Positions 20,375 through 31,284 of a stretch of 64,000 bases of DNA are shown here, in pieces. The notes under the pieces were generated by a model. The model made no database searches. It was not told where the DNA came from and was given only the letters and a program-made list of their open reading frames with translations. A program made the position numbers and the translations under genes. The stretch covers positions 31,631,921 through 31,695,920 of the forward strand of contig JAVGWX010000025.1 in assembly GCA_036924085.1 (NCBI GenBank), written 5' to 3'. Position 1 is the first letter of the stretch, and each line of letters begins with the position of its first letter. Source of the stretch: Ariolimax columbianus. Taxonomy: Eukaryota; Mollusca; Gastropoda; Stylommatophora; Arionidae.

Positions 20375-22029
20375 TCATGTATGAATTCTTTTATGTGTCT
20401 TTAGATTTCCACTATAATTAAATGCAGCACAACAAACATCACACTTGTATGGCTTCTCTCCTGTATGAATTATTTTATGTCTCTTTAGACTACCATTTTG
20501 AATAAATGCAGCACCACAAACATCACACTGAAAAGAACTCTCAACCATATGTTTTATTATATGCGCCCTCAATGTCGTCAGACAAGACAACTTAGCACCA
20601 CATAAATCACAACCGTAAAGTTTTCCTTTTGTGTGTATTATCTTGTGTTTTTTCATTTCAATATTGTGAGCAAACACCAAGCCACAAACATAACACTTGT
20701 ATGGCTTCTCTCCTGTATGAATTCTTTTATGTGTCTTTAGATTTACACTATAATTAAATGCAGCACAACAAACATCACACTTGTACGGCTTCTCTCCTGT
20801 ATGAATTATTTTATGTCTCTTTAGACTACCATTTTGAATAAATGCAGCACCACAAACATCACACTGAAAAGAACTCTCAACCATATGTTTTATTATATGC
20901 GCCCTCAATGTCGTCAGACAAGTCAACCTAGCACCACACAAATCACAACCGTAAAGTTTTCCTTTTGTGTGAATTATCTTGTGTTTTTTCAGTTTAATAC
21001 TGTGAGCAAACACCAAGCCACAAACATCACACTTGTATGGCTTCTCTCCTGTATGAATTCTTTTATGTGTCTTTAGATACCCACCCTCAGCAAATGCAGC
21101 ACCACAAACATCACACTTGTACGGCTTCTCTCCTGTATGAATTCTATTATGTGTCTTTAGATATCCACCCTCAGCAAATGCAGCACCACAAATATCACAC
21201 TTGTATGGCTTCTCTCCTGTATGAATTCTTTTATGTATCTTTAGATGTCCACTATAATTAAATGCAGCACCACAAACATCACACTTGTACGGCTTCTCTC
21301 CTGTATGAATTCTTTTATGTGTCTTTAGATGTCCACCCTCAGCAAATGCAGCACCACAAATATCACACTTGTACGGCTTCTCTCCTGTATGAATTCTTTT
21401 ATGTGCCTTTAGATCTCCACAATAATTAAATGCAGCACCACAAACATCACACTTGTATGGCTTCTCTCCTGTATGAATTCTTTTATGTATGTTTAGGCTT
21501 CCACTTTGATTAAATGCAGCACCACAAACATCACACATGTATGGCTTCTCTCCTGTATGAATTCTTTTATGTGTCTTTAGATCTCCACAATAATTAAATA
21601 CAGCACCACAAACATCACACTTGTGTGGCTTCTCTCCTGTATGAATTCTTTTATGTGTCTTTAGATGTCCACTTTGAAAAAATGCAGCACCACAAACATC
21701 ACACGTGTACGTCTTCCCCCTCACATGTTTTCTCATATGTGTACTCAAGTTGCTCAGACAAGTCAACCTAGCACCACACAAATCACAACCATAAGGTTTT
21801 TCAGCTGTGTGTATTGTCTTGTGTTTTTTCAGTTTAATACGGTGAACAAACACCAAGCCACAAACATCACACTTGTAAGATTTCTCTCTGGTATGTATTC
21901 CTTTATGTGTCTTTAGATGTGCACTTTGATTAAACAATTCAAAAGGTCTCTCTCTCGTATGCAATCTTGTATGATTCTCGAGGTTGCTGTCCAAGCCACA
22001 AACATCATCCTGGCAACAAGAATCAAAAC
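20375..22029 (-). CDS. C2H2 zinc-finger terminal exon, left paralogue
   Basis: Probable sequence-specific DNA-binding nuclear protein. The exon begins after a good acceptor (TTGATTCCTTGCAG, minus strand) at 22,029 in phase 1 and reads FDSCCQDDVCGLDSNLENH. About 18 fingers follow, after a degenerate pair. Each has the form YKCDVCGAAF-x5-LKxHKRIHTGEKP, Cys2His2 with standard linkers. The final four fingers (about 20,375-20,710) are a near-copy of the preceding four (about 20,711-21,046). Contact positions vary: QSGHLKT, YCGDLKT, QSGSLNI, EGGHLKT, YSGHLKI, EGGYLKT, HSIKLKK, CLTTLRA, QNGSLKR, YSGNLKT. One finger has CDVCC instead of CDVCG. The array ends in a premature-looking TGA in HT(TGA), followed by decayed fingers. 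There is no ATG near the exon start, so translation must begin in an upstream exon. No KRAB, SCAN or BTB domain is visible. Coding status is uncertain. Confidence 0.8.
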
Positions 22030-22489
22030 CTGCAAGGAATCAAATAGAGACAAAGCAATGATCAAATACAAACACACAACACATCTTTCTCTATATTTAT
22101 AACTGGATAGCCACTATCATTTTGTTATTTATGTAGAATTGGCATTACAGGGACACCCACTGATGAGCAGCCATAGTAAACAGTATGTATACGGATGAAT
22201 ATTATAGCTTACTGGATGTACACATTCCTTATTTGTTCTCTGACATCCTTGAACTCCCCATGTCTCATTCTAAGATCCTTCTGTCTACAGGATTGCAGAT
22301 TCATTGGTTTAAACAGGTACGTGTGCTCGTTATCCATATCTAATACTGTGGGTGCTTTGTAAAAATCCTTTTCTGATTTAACAAGACAATTGTGCCTGTA
22401 AACTCTAATACACAAACATCACACTTTCTTCCGCATGAGTTGATGCATGCCATAGTAGCTGATCACCTTATCTCAGTCTTTTATTGTCT

Positions 22490-22918
22490 ACGTTTTTCTG
22501 ATGAAGCTGGTCCTAGAGTTGGTCCTAGGCTAAACGCAGGAGCTGGTCCTAGAGTGAACACAACATCTGGTCTTAGGCTGACTGCAGAAGTTGGTCCTAG
22601 GCTGACCGCAAGAGTTGATCCTAGAATGAAGACAACAGCCGGAACACAGGAGCTGGTCCTAGGTTCCCTACAGGAGCTGGTCCTAGAGTGACCGCAACAG
22701 CTTGTCTTAGGCTGACCGCAGGAGATAGTCTTAGGTTTCCTACAAGAGATGGTCCTAGAGGAACCACAACAGTGGGTCCTAGGCTGATTACAACAGCTGG
22801 TCCTAGGCTGACCACAACAGCTGGTCCTAGGCTGACCACAACAGCTGGTTCTAGGCTGACCACAACAGCTGACCCTAATAGTTGGCCTTAAGCTGACCAC
22901 AACAGCTGGTCCTGCATT
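22490..22918 (-). repeat. 24-bp minisatellite, about 17 copies
   Basis: Unit AGCTGGTCCTAGGCTGACCA (24 bp with CAAC). It lies in an intron of the left zinc-finger gene. The homologous array in the right arm is at 58,418-58,818 with a different unit order. Confidence 0.9.
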
Positions 22919-22982
22919 GATAGCATATTGTTGGAACGAATATCGTGTTGTATAAAGCTCTTTTGGTAGGTATTGTCACATG

Positions 22983-22995
22983 CTTGCAATTAAGT
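22983..22995. repeat. Target-site duplication of the RTE-like LINE
   Basis: CTTGCAATTAAGT, repeated at 25,167-25,179. The right arm has the single, unfilled copy as ACTTAATTGCAAG at 58,330-58,342. Confidence 0.9.
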
Positions 22996-25166
22996 TACTT
23001 AGTCGCTCCTCTTCTACCGTGAGGTGTAGAGGTTTGCCAATGAGAACGCCACCCTGTTCTATCCGCCATCTTTTTCCTGGCCTCTTTCCAATTCAGCCCT
23101 CGATCACTTAGGGACTGTCGTATGTTGTCTTCCCAACGTACTTTGGGACGTCCTCGGGGTCTGCGTCCTTGACTTTTGATCTCCCATGACCGCTTTGGTA
23201 TCCGATCTTCTTCCATTCTACAGACATGGCCAAACCACTGTAGTTGGGACTGCTCCACTCGTGTCTGCAGGGGTTGAACTTCAAGATTGCTACGTATTGT
23301 CTGGTTACGGATCTTGTCCCTTTTCGTCACCTGAACCGCCTTTCTTAGGTACCTCATTTCTGAAGATTGTAATTGCCTTTCTTGGGCTGTAGTCATTGCC
23401 CATGACTCACATCCATATGTCAGGACAGGCACATAGGTCGAGCAGTATACATCCATCTTTGTTTTCCTGCTTATTTCTCTTCTACTGAGGAAACCTCTGT
23501 TTATTGCATGGAACAGTCTGCCTGCTGCTGCTGCCCTTCGTGCAGTTAACTCCTCTTTGATTCCTCCCCTGCTGTCTATTACCACTCCTAGATATTTAAA
23601 GTTGCTGACCTGCTCCAGTGCTCGTGTTCCTAGGGTTATCTGATGTCTCTTTTCATCTCTGGCGATCACCATGGTTTTTGTTTTGGAGTTGCTGATGTGC
23701 ATTCCTCTCTTCTTTAACTCTTCTTCCCAGACCTGCAAGTTGATCTGGAGATGTGCTTCGGTTTTCGTGATCAGGGCCACATCGTCTGCAAATGCTAGTT
23801 CCGATATGTAACTTGGTCTCATCTTCCAGTACCCTACTTCATACTTTTTTGTCCGTTCCTTGCAGGCTTTGATGACTTCATCCATGAGGAGTATGAAAAG
23901 GTACGGTGATAGAATGTCACCCTGTCTTACTTCGCTAGTGGTCTTGAACTCTCCTGACTTTTGATCTGATGTCCGCACATAATTTCTGCGTTTTATAGAA
24001 ACTCTGTATGGCAGAGATCAGGGGTCCTGGGATGTTCTTCCTTGTCAGGCACTCCCAGAGTTTGTCCCAAGGAACTTTATCAAATGCTTTCTCCAAATCC
24101 AAAAAGCAGAGATGCAGCTCTTTATCATATTCAAGAGCCTTTTCACTTAGTTGTCTGAGTGTAAAGATAAGGTCTTGAGTACTTCTGTTTGCCCTAAACC
24201 CACATTGAGTTTCATCCATTTTGGCTCTGCTAGACCTCTTAATCGCCGTTCTAGAATCCTAGAGTAGACTTTCCCGGGGACACTAAGAAGGGAAATATCT
24301 CTGTGATTTTCACATTGTCGATTGTCGCTCTGTTTAAATATTGGTATTATTATTGAAACCTCCCAGTCTCTTGGTATCTTCTTGTGGCGCCAAGCTGCCT
24401 TGAGAATCTTCATGAATAGCATCTCTCCTGCTGCTCCCATGTGTTTAACCATTTCTGGTGTTATACCATCATGTCCTGCTGCTTTACCAATCTTAATTTT
24501 CCCCAATGCTGCCTTTAGTTCTTCCATTGTGATATTATCGTTTCCCTCCATGGCTCCCTCTTCTTGAATTGGGACTGTTACTTCCAGAGCTTGGTTTTCC
24601 TCCACTCCAAGGAGATCTGAGAAATATTCTTTCCATCTGTTCATTACCTCTTCTGGGGCAGTCAACAGCGCACCTTGTTTATCTTTAACAAATTTCAGGG
24701 GGCATTCCTTTTCCTTCCTCGTGTTCTTTAAGGTCCTGTAGAACAGTTTCTGGTTTTCTCCAGCATTATTTTCCAGTTTCTCTCCAAATTCTTCCCAGGA
24801 TTTCTGTTTGGCCTTGAGCTCAGTCTTCTTTGCTTCTGTTCTAAAATTTACATATTCTTTATATTTCTTTGTTTCTTCTTCTGTATTCCTAGCCCCTAGG
24901 TATTGCTTCCATGCCTTTTTCTTTTCTCGTATTATTCTTTTCACTTCTTCTGTCCACCATGGTGTACTCTTTCTCTTCCACCCTTCTTTGGTTTGACCGC
25001 ATGCCTCTGCTGCAGCCTCTTTGAGGATGTCTTTGAATTATACCCAGAGCGTTTCCAAATCTTCTTCAGATTCCTCTATCCTTTCTATTGCTGTTGTTAT
25101 GAGCCCTTGGTATCTCCTTTAACTTCTGGTTCTCGTAGTTTGTAAGCCTTAATTTTATTTTCTCCT
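22996..25166 (-). mobile_element. RTE-like LINE insertion, 2.17 kb, with 13-bp TSD
   Basis: Minus-strand ORF2 without endonuclease (5'-truncated at 25,166). RT reads KAAGHDGITPEMVK (about 24,490), the degenerate GSDNRQCENHRDISLLSVPG-type block (about 24,320), QCGFRANRSTQDLIF (about 24,210), FLDLEKAFDKVPWDKLW (about 24,100), VRQGDILSPYLFILLMDEV (about 23,920) and LAFADDVALI (about 23,790), so the FADD pair is intact. The C-terminal block has LTYGCESWAMT, WFGHVCRMEEDRIPKRSWE and GRRPRGRPKVRWED. The stop codon lies at the very 3' end, so there is almost no 3' UTR, typical of RTE elements. Two frameshifts (about 24,150-24,219 and 23,935-23,978) inactivate it. It sits in an intron of the left zinc-finger gene, antisense to nothing: both are on the minus strand. 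Confidence 0.9.
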
Positions 25167-25179
25167 CTTGCAATTAAGT

Positions 25180-25600
25180 ATTGGTGTTAATTGTCCAATG
25201 ATCTGATTTGTTTATTGTATCTTTGTTGGATTTCCACGGTAATTCTTCCGTTAGCTGACGTGCTCCCTAAGTATGTGAAATCTTTCACCTGTTTGATTTG
25301 CTGTTTTTCAATGGTGATATTGATGTCTCCGCTTATCCTAAATATTTTCATGACCTCAATTTTTGCTACATTGATTTTCATGCTCAATTCTTGACATGCT
25401 GTATTTAGTTCATCAATATGTTGTTGCAATTCTAGTTGTGAAGTTGCTATGACTGATTGATCGTCAGCAAAAAGAAGTTCATTTAGGAGTTCACCAATGT
25501 TGCTTCCTTCATTTGGGTTGGCTGTTCTACAAATGTGGTCTACATATGTAATGAACAACAAAGGTGATAGCACACATCGTTGTCGAACTATGAATTTGAT
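25180..25600 (-). mobile_element. RTE-like RT fragment, left arm copy
   Basis: Encodes LSPLLFITYVDHICRTANPN, LLNELLFADDQSVIAT and VKDFTYLGSTSANGRI. The FADD pair is kept. It is nearly identical to 57,936-58,322 on the opposite strand and ends next to the LINE insertion above. It predates the arm duplication. Confidence 0.8.
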
Positions 25601-26157
25601 ATGAAATTTTGATGTGAGTCTGGTTATTGTTCTAATAGAGCATTGTTGTTAATTTCTATTTCACGTTACATTAAACATATACAAGGAAAAGTCCGTAAAT
25701 AAGTCACACAAAACTATTTAACTAAATAAAAAAACCAAGAGGTTTGCACTTAAAAAACCATTCATTATTGCACTGACACTTTCCCATATTTAACACCATC
25801 ATTTCCACGAGCATTGATACACTTATCCCATCATGTTATCGGTGCACCAAAACCTGCAGCATAGAAGTCTTTGCTCTCAGTCACATTTGCATTTCTGTTT
25901 TAACGTCTCCGTTATTTGGGAAACATCTTCCGCCAAAGTGAGATTATGCTGTAGGCTAAACCATGCCAACAACCTATTGTAGCTGCTACACACAATGTTT
26001 ATTGTTATTTGCCCATCAGCTGGAATCATCTTCCCTACCAGTCGCACAGATGCTTTTGTTATAACCTGAACAGAACGACCAGGTTGGACTTCATCAGCAA
26101 CTTTTGAGTGTCCTTGAGGAATTGTATGAGCCCAGCTATGCACATCTCAGCGTAAAC

Positions 26158-26400
26158 TAGAATTATTACACCCCCCCCCCCCCCCCCGACACACCAAGAA
26201 ATAGACCTATGGTTTAATGGTTTAAACGGCCACCACACACAAAGAAATAGACATATGGTTAATGGACTAAACGACCACCACACACAAAGAAATAGACCTA
26301 TGGTTAATGGACTAAGCGACCATGGCACAAAGAAATAGACCTATAGCTTAATGGACTAAGCGACCACCACACACCAAGAAATAGACCTAATGAATCATAG
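26158..26400. repeat. Poly-C tract and 43-bp minisatellite
   Basis: A run of about 18 C near 26,170 is followed by about five units containing AAAGAAATAGACCTATGGTT (26,200-26,390). The right arm has a G-run at the matching position (57,331-57,344) but not this array. Confidence 0.8.
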
Positions 26401-26611
26401 TAAAAAATTGCTATGGGCTCACAATAGAACCACTGTGACATGGATTCATCTTTGACATGCCGACCTAATTTTGCTGAGATCTGTGTCTTACAGTCAAAGG
26501 CATGTGCTGGAACTCCGAATGTCAAACAGTTTTATTCAAAACAAAATTCAAACAAATTGGTCTCAAATCTGAGCACATCATTCGTCTCTATGACATGAAG
26601 TATTCATAGGG

Positions 26612-27012
26612 GTGGGTGTAACAAGGCATATGTGTGGGTGTGTAATTAGGCATGTGTGTGGGTTTGTGTAACAAGGCACGTGTGGTTTGTGTAACAAGGC
26701 ACGTGTGGGTGTGTAACAAGGCACGTGTGGGTGTGTAACAAGGCATGTGGGTAACAAGGCATGTGTGTGTTTGTGTAACAAGGCACGTGTGGGTTTGTGT
26801 AACAAGGCATGTGTGGGTGTGTAACAAGGCATGTGTGGGTGTGTAACAAGGTATGTGGGTAACAAAACATGTGCGGGTGTGTTACAAGGCATGTGGGTAT
26901 CAAGGCATGTGTGTGTTTGTGTAACAAGGCACGTGTGGGTTTGTGTAACAAGGCATGTGTGTGGATGTGTAACAACGCATGTGCGTGGATGTGTAACAAG
27001 GCATGCGTGTGG
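26612..27012. repeat. GTGTGGGTGTGTAACAAGGCA minisatellite
   Basis: About 16 variable units of 19-26 bp. It begins just downstream of the exon Z donor site in the minus-strand gene, so it lies in an intron. The right arm has a short CACACACAC version at 55,373-55,460. Confidence 0.85.
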
Positions 27013-27036
27013 GTGTATCAATCGTATGTTGTTTAC

Positions 27037-27157
27037 CTTGGTCCTCTGCACGTAAACAAGCCTCGTTGACTTTTTGGCCGCCTGCCAAATTTCTGTCCAA
27101 GCCATCAACGACGCTGGTGTCCACAACAGCAGCTCTCACCTGACTGGCATACTGACT
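27037..27157 (-). CDS. Exon Z of left zinc-finger gene
   Basis: A 121-bp candidate internal exon, phase 0 to 1. The minus strand has acceptor TTTGACATCTCTTCCAG, then 40 codons (SQYASQVRAAVVDTSVVDG..., ending CLRAEDQ), then donor CAAG|GTAAAC. The right arm has the same exon with the same splice sites and phase at 55,227-55,353. The shared core is VVDTSVVD and DRxLAG. The phase-1 end joins correctly to the zinc-finger exon starting at 22,029. Conservation of both sites and of the frame across diverged paralogues supports it being coding. The peptide matches no domain I recognise. Part of the acceptor region is duplicated at 27,213-27,290. Confidence 0.65.
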
Positions 27158-27431
27158 CTGGAAGAGATGTCAAACAGGTAAGGTGGTCACTGCTGTCAGA
27201 GATCAAGTGTTAGAGCTCTCACCTGACTGACATACTGACCCTGGAAGAGATGTCAAACAGGTAAGATGGTCACTGCTGTCAGAGATCAAGTATTAGACAC
27301 TATGAAATCTGAGGTTATCATTCATGATATTCTACTTTCCCCAGCTGCAAGTCAGGTACCAATTTTATATTGGAGCATGTTACAGTCCTATTTGGTGAGG
27401 ATCAGCAGTTATATTGATCTAAATCTACATC

Positions 27432-27625
27432 TAACACACACGTATGTGTTTCTCTCTCTGGCTCTGCTTCACCATCTCAAACACATGTATGTGTTTCTCT
27501 CTCTGGCTCAGTTACATCTAATACACACGTATGTGTTTCTCTATCTGGCTCAGTTACATCTAACACACACGTATGTGTTTCTCTCTCTGGCTCTGCTTCA
27601 CCATCTAACACACACGTATGTGCAT
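27432..27625. repeat. Minisatellite with CACACGTATGTGTTTCTCT units
   Basis: Four to five units of about 42-48 bp. The right-arm counterpart is at 54,920-55,030 with fewer units. Confidence 0.75.
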
Positions 27626-27689
27626 CACTTGGCTTGGAAATGTACAGTGTACATCTACAATGTAGATCTAAAACATCAGCGTACATCTA

Positions 27690-27719
27690 AAAAAATTAGG
27701 TCGGACTGGAAAGGGTTAA
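27690..27719 (-). repeat. piggyBac-like MITE terminus (left arm, first)
   Basis: On the minus strand TTAACCCTTTCCAGTCCGAC, the same terminus as at 28,794 and 53,977. The right-arm partner near 54,852 reads TTAGCCCTTTCCAGCCCA. Confidence 0.5.
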
Positions 27720-28209
27720 GACAAGGCATCAAACCCAGTCCCTCTGTCACAAGAGTCAGACAAGCCAATGGCTGAACCACTCAAGAAAACCAATGGCAGA
27801 CACTGCCGTCAGGGACAAGGCTTCTCAACAATCATTTAGTCAGAGGTTCCAGAAATATTGAGACAGCAAAGACTCCAGTTGTACCTGGTTGAAAAGAATA
27901 GAAGCACTGAATCCCCCCCCCCCTCCATGAGCAGGTAATCAAAGGACTACACAGGGCTGTGCATGGGTCTGACAACCTCATCAGCTACTCTTTATAGCTT
28001 GGTTCAGTCAGAAACGATAATCCTGAAAACTTCACTTTCAGCTTCAAAAACGCACGTTCCGTTCTATCTTTTAATTTGCAGAACTGTAGAGTTATTTTCA
28101 AAAGGTAAACATTTATTGCTAGAAAAGTTGGACCAAGTCCAGAGAAATGATTTATTATTTGATCAGACCACTGATCATCCATCTTGATTATACAAGGATA
28201 TTCAGCACA

Positions 28210-28515
28210 AACCTGACTGATTGGGACACAGAAGAAAGGGACTTTGACTGGGATACAGAAGAATAGGACTGACTGGGACACAGAAGAAAGGGACTGACTG
28301 GGACACAGAAGAAAGGGACTTTGACTGGGATACAGAAGAAAAGGACTTTGACTGGTACACAGAAGAAAGGGACTTTGACTGGGATACAGAAGAAAGTGAC
28401 TTTGATGGGGATACAGAACTGACTTTGACTGAGTCACAGAAGAAAGTGACTGACTGAGACATAGAAGAAAGGCACTTACTGGGACATAGGGACTTTGACT
28501 GGGACACAGGTAATG
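28210..28515. repeat. Minisatellite, 27-30 bp, about 10 copies
   Basis: Units resemble ACAGAAGAAAGGGACTTTGA plus CTGGGAT. The right-arm counterpart is at 54,275-54,430 on the other strand. Confidence 0.85.
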
Positions 28516-28539
28516 AGGAGAAAGATACAAAAAGTCGTT

Positions 28540-28794
28540 AGTACCAACATTTATTTTCCTCTCGTATTTCCACCTTCCCATTAAATCCATTTAAGGCTTT
28601 ATACTAACATACCATCTTTATTATGTCGTAGATCGTTTCATTTTGTGCCTAAACATGTTTAGATCCTCATTTTAGCTCGATTTGTTTAATATTTATTAAT
28701 TTTATTCTGAATAACACTTTTTGATATACAGAGTTGCAGAACCTGGTCTGAAAGATCCAAATCAACAAAATTAGTGCGGACTGGAAAGGGTTAA
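28540..28794 (-). mobile_element. Candidate piggyBac-like MITE (left arm)
   Basis: The outer end on the minus strand is TTAACCCTTTCCAGTCCGCA. The TTAA target followed by CCCTTT is the form of many piggyBac-family ends. The body (GATCATTTCATTTTGTG-like, minus strand) is shared with 53,977-54,215 and, diverged, with 30,415-30,650. The inner end is not resolved. Non-coding. Confidence 0.5.
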
Positions 28795-29334
28795 ACCCTT
28801 TGCTATTGAAACCACCTCTGCAAATACATACAGACAGGCTTCCTGTATGGGAGCTAGCTGTTGAAGTGACTCTTTGCTTCAGCTGGAGCAAGAAGGTCAA
28901 TCAATCAGAGATAAATATTTAAGTAATAACAGACAAGGCTACAATACAGCTTGAGATGATGAGACCAGAGACAAGCACTAGTGTTTGACCATAAGCAGGA
29001 CTTCATCAGGGAACACCACAGCCCGCACTAGTGATTCACCATAAGCAGGATTTCATCAGTGACTACCACAGCCAGAAACCATTAATCTATGACTAAAACA
29101 TGACAAAAACTAAAGCAGACGGAGATGAAGAGAAAGTGGAAATGGATAGCAAACACCTTCACAATGAAACCCAACAATATAACCAGACATGAACTGGATT
29201 AGAACCCATACAGGAAGAGAATAGTGGGTACATCAAAGTACAGCAGGTGAAAAATAGTATGTACTATGCTCCACTGGGAACGAGGATTTGAATGTGAGTA
29301 CAATCTCTACATTTTTTTTAATAAGCCAGCTTGA

Positions 29335-29640
29335 CATGCTGTGTCCTATCCTATCCATCTTTTGTTATGCTATGTCCGACCTTATCCATCTTTTGTGATG
29401 CAGTGTCCAACCCTATCCATCTTTTGTGATGATGTGTCCTATCCTATCCATCTTTTGAAATTCATGTCCTATCCTGTACATCTTTTGTGATTATGTGTCC
29501 TATCCTATCCATCTTTTATGATGATGTGTCTCATCCTATCCATCTTTTGTGATGATGTGTCCTATCCTATCCATCTTTTGAAATTCATGTCCTATCCTGT
29601 ACATCTATTGTGGTTTGTGTCCTGCCATATCCATCTCTTG
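29335..29640. repeat. Minisatellite, about 30 bp, about 10 copies
   Basis: Units contain TGTGTCCTATCCTATCCATC followed by TTTTG. Short related runs occur at 33,600-33,650 and 38,620-38,645 inside the duplicated segments. Confidence 0.85.
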
Positions 29641-29712
29641 TAACATGGCCTCTAACTCTCAGCTAAACTTTCAGATTACCATAGGACTAGGGAAGGAAGA
29701 CAAACGTCTGGT

Positions 29713-30012
29713 CAGGCAAAATATATTGATCAGACATGTTGGTCAGTATCAGGCAAAATATATTGATCAGACATGTTAATCAGTGTCAGGCAAGATATAT
29801 TGATCAGACATGTTAGTCAGTGTCAAACAAAATATATTGATCAGACATGTTGGTCAGTATCAGGCAAAATATATTGATCAGACATGTTAATCAGTGTCAG
29901 GCAAGATATATTGATCAGACATGTTAGTCAGTGTCAGACAAAATATATTGATCAGACATGTTAGTCCGTGTCAGACAAAATATATTGATCAGACATGTTA
30001 GTCAGTGTCAGG
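29713..30012. repeat. 37-bp minisatellite, 8 copies
   Basis: Unit CAGGCAAAATATATTGATCA plus GACATGTTAGTCAGTGT, with alternating GGTCAGTAT and AATCAGTGT variants. Confidence 0.9.
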
Positions 30013-30209
30013 AATCAACTTGATCCTCATTGTAGTGAGTAACATGCAGATGGAGCCAAGAATAGCACAACTGCCTGGAGTACCCCAGACCACCTTCTAT
30101 GGGTTCATAAACCCAAACATGACATTCACAGAACCCCGCAGGACTTAAGAACCCCACACAACTTTACCGGACTATCACAGTGAAGGCTAGATTGAGAGAC
30201 TGTGAAAGC

Positions 30210-30424
30210 CCACAGCACATCCCCCATAAACTCTGCCAACAATCTCACAATGACAACACCTTCTAATGGACTGTATACATTACCTCATCATAATCAATAA
30301 AAATGGTAGGTACATGCACGGAACAGCCTCCTACAGGTTTCAGCTTGCACACCTGACAATCTAGGGAAGATGATTGCAGAAATTAATTCAGGAAATAATC
30401 AGAGAATACAGTAATAACCCTTTC
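30210..30424. repeat. Direct repeat with 34,000-34,215
   Basis: About 215 bp, nearly identical, from AGCACATCCCCCATAAACTC to ATACAGTAATAACCCTTT. It contains exon Y and shows a tandem segmental duplication of the exon cassette. Confidence 0.9.
30284..30352 (-). CDS. Candidate exon Y, copy 1
   Basis: A 69-bp phase 0-0 exon: acceptor CCTAGATTGTCAG, 23 codons beginning VCKLKPVGGCSVHV and ending IFIDYDE, donor GATGAG|GTAATG on the minus strand. Only this frame is open. A second copy with one amino-acid change lies at 34,076-34,144. Its phase fits directly to exon X (32,793-32,904) or exon Z. No known domain is recognised. Confidence 0.5.
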
Positions 30425-30660
30425 CAGTCCGCAATAACTTTCCCGATTTGTGTCTTTCAGTCAGAGGCAAGTACCACAACTGTGTATGTCAAATAGTTTT
30501 ATACAAAATAAAATTGGTTAATATGAAACAAATTCAGCTAAAATCATAATCTGTAGATCGTAAGACACACAAAATGAGACCATCTATGACATCGAGTATT
30601 CATAATAATGTCATTAACGTGGAGGGGAAAGTACGGAGCAAAAATAATGTCTGATACTCA
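30415..30660 (+). mobile_element. Diverged piggyBac-like MITE relative
   Basis: Starts ATAACCCTTTCCAGTCCGCA and shares GTCAAATAGTTTTATACAAA-type body with the element at 53,977. The 5' TTAA has become ATAA. Confidence 0.4.
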
Positions 30661-30839
30661 CGGCTGTGGGTTTATTTCTGCGTTAAATCTCCCAAAACCC
30701 ATTTCTTCTGTATCTCCAGTCAAAGTCTGAATCAGACGTTTGTTTAATATTTACGTGTTCTCCAGATGCTCGATCATTGGTCAGATCAAATAATAAGGTC
30801 ATGTCTTTGGTCCTGGCATCAAAATTTCATTGAATGGAA

Positions 30840-30975
30840 AGATCTGTTCTGTGTGCCACTGATGCCTACCGTACCTGGCTAAAAACGTTCTTGGTACCAC
30901 TGATGCCGACCGTACCTGGCTGAAAAAGTTCTGGGTGCCACTGATGCCTACCGTACCTGGCTGAAAATGTTTAAA
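30840..30975. repeat. Short tandem repeat, about 60 bp x 2-3
   Basis: Units contain TGCCACTGATGCCTACCGTA followed by CCTGGCTGAAAA. Confidence 0.75.
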
Positions 30976-31284
30976 GGATGGCTCACAACAAAAAGTTACA
31001 GACTCAACAACAACAAACGACCATGAAGACATTTTCCTATAGCTAGGATCCACCATGGACAATTTATAGAGGTCAAGAATACAGTCAGCTTAACCCTACA
31101 GTAACGACGCAATGTACAGACTAGATGTTTATTTCATTTCAGAAACTAGGTCTTATTGGGGTTCAAACCAATGTCAAACCAGGTTAGGAAACTGATATCC
31201 TAACAGCTCTGTCCCAATCTCCTCAAAGAAACTGATTATTTGCAGGAAATTATACTGACCCCAGTTTGTTGCATCATCCAGTCC

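Larger units (their letters stand above)
16255..29080. repeat. Left arm of inverted duplication
   Basis: See the right arm at 53,862-64,000. The arms differ by minisatellite copy number, finger content, the LINE at 22,996-25,166, the LINE pieces at 18,095-19,495 (left only) and a block at 55,460-57,330 (right only). Confidence 0.85.

Noticed and set aside
26578..27126. His/Thr/Cys-rich ORFs (PCYTPTHALLH)
   Set aside because: Translation of the GTGTGGGTGTGTAACAAGG minisatellite on the minus strand.
30799..31062. 87-codon minus-strand ORF
   Set aside because: Built on a short tandem repeat, no domain, no splice-site support.
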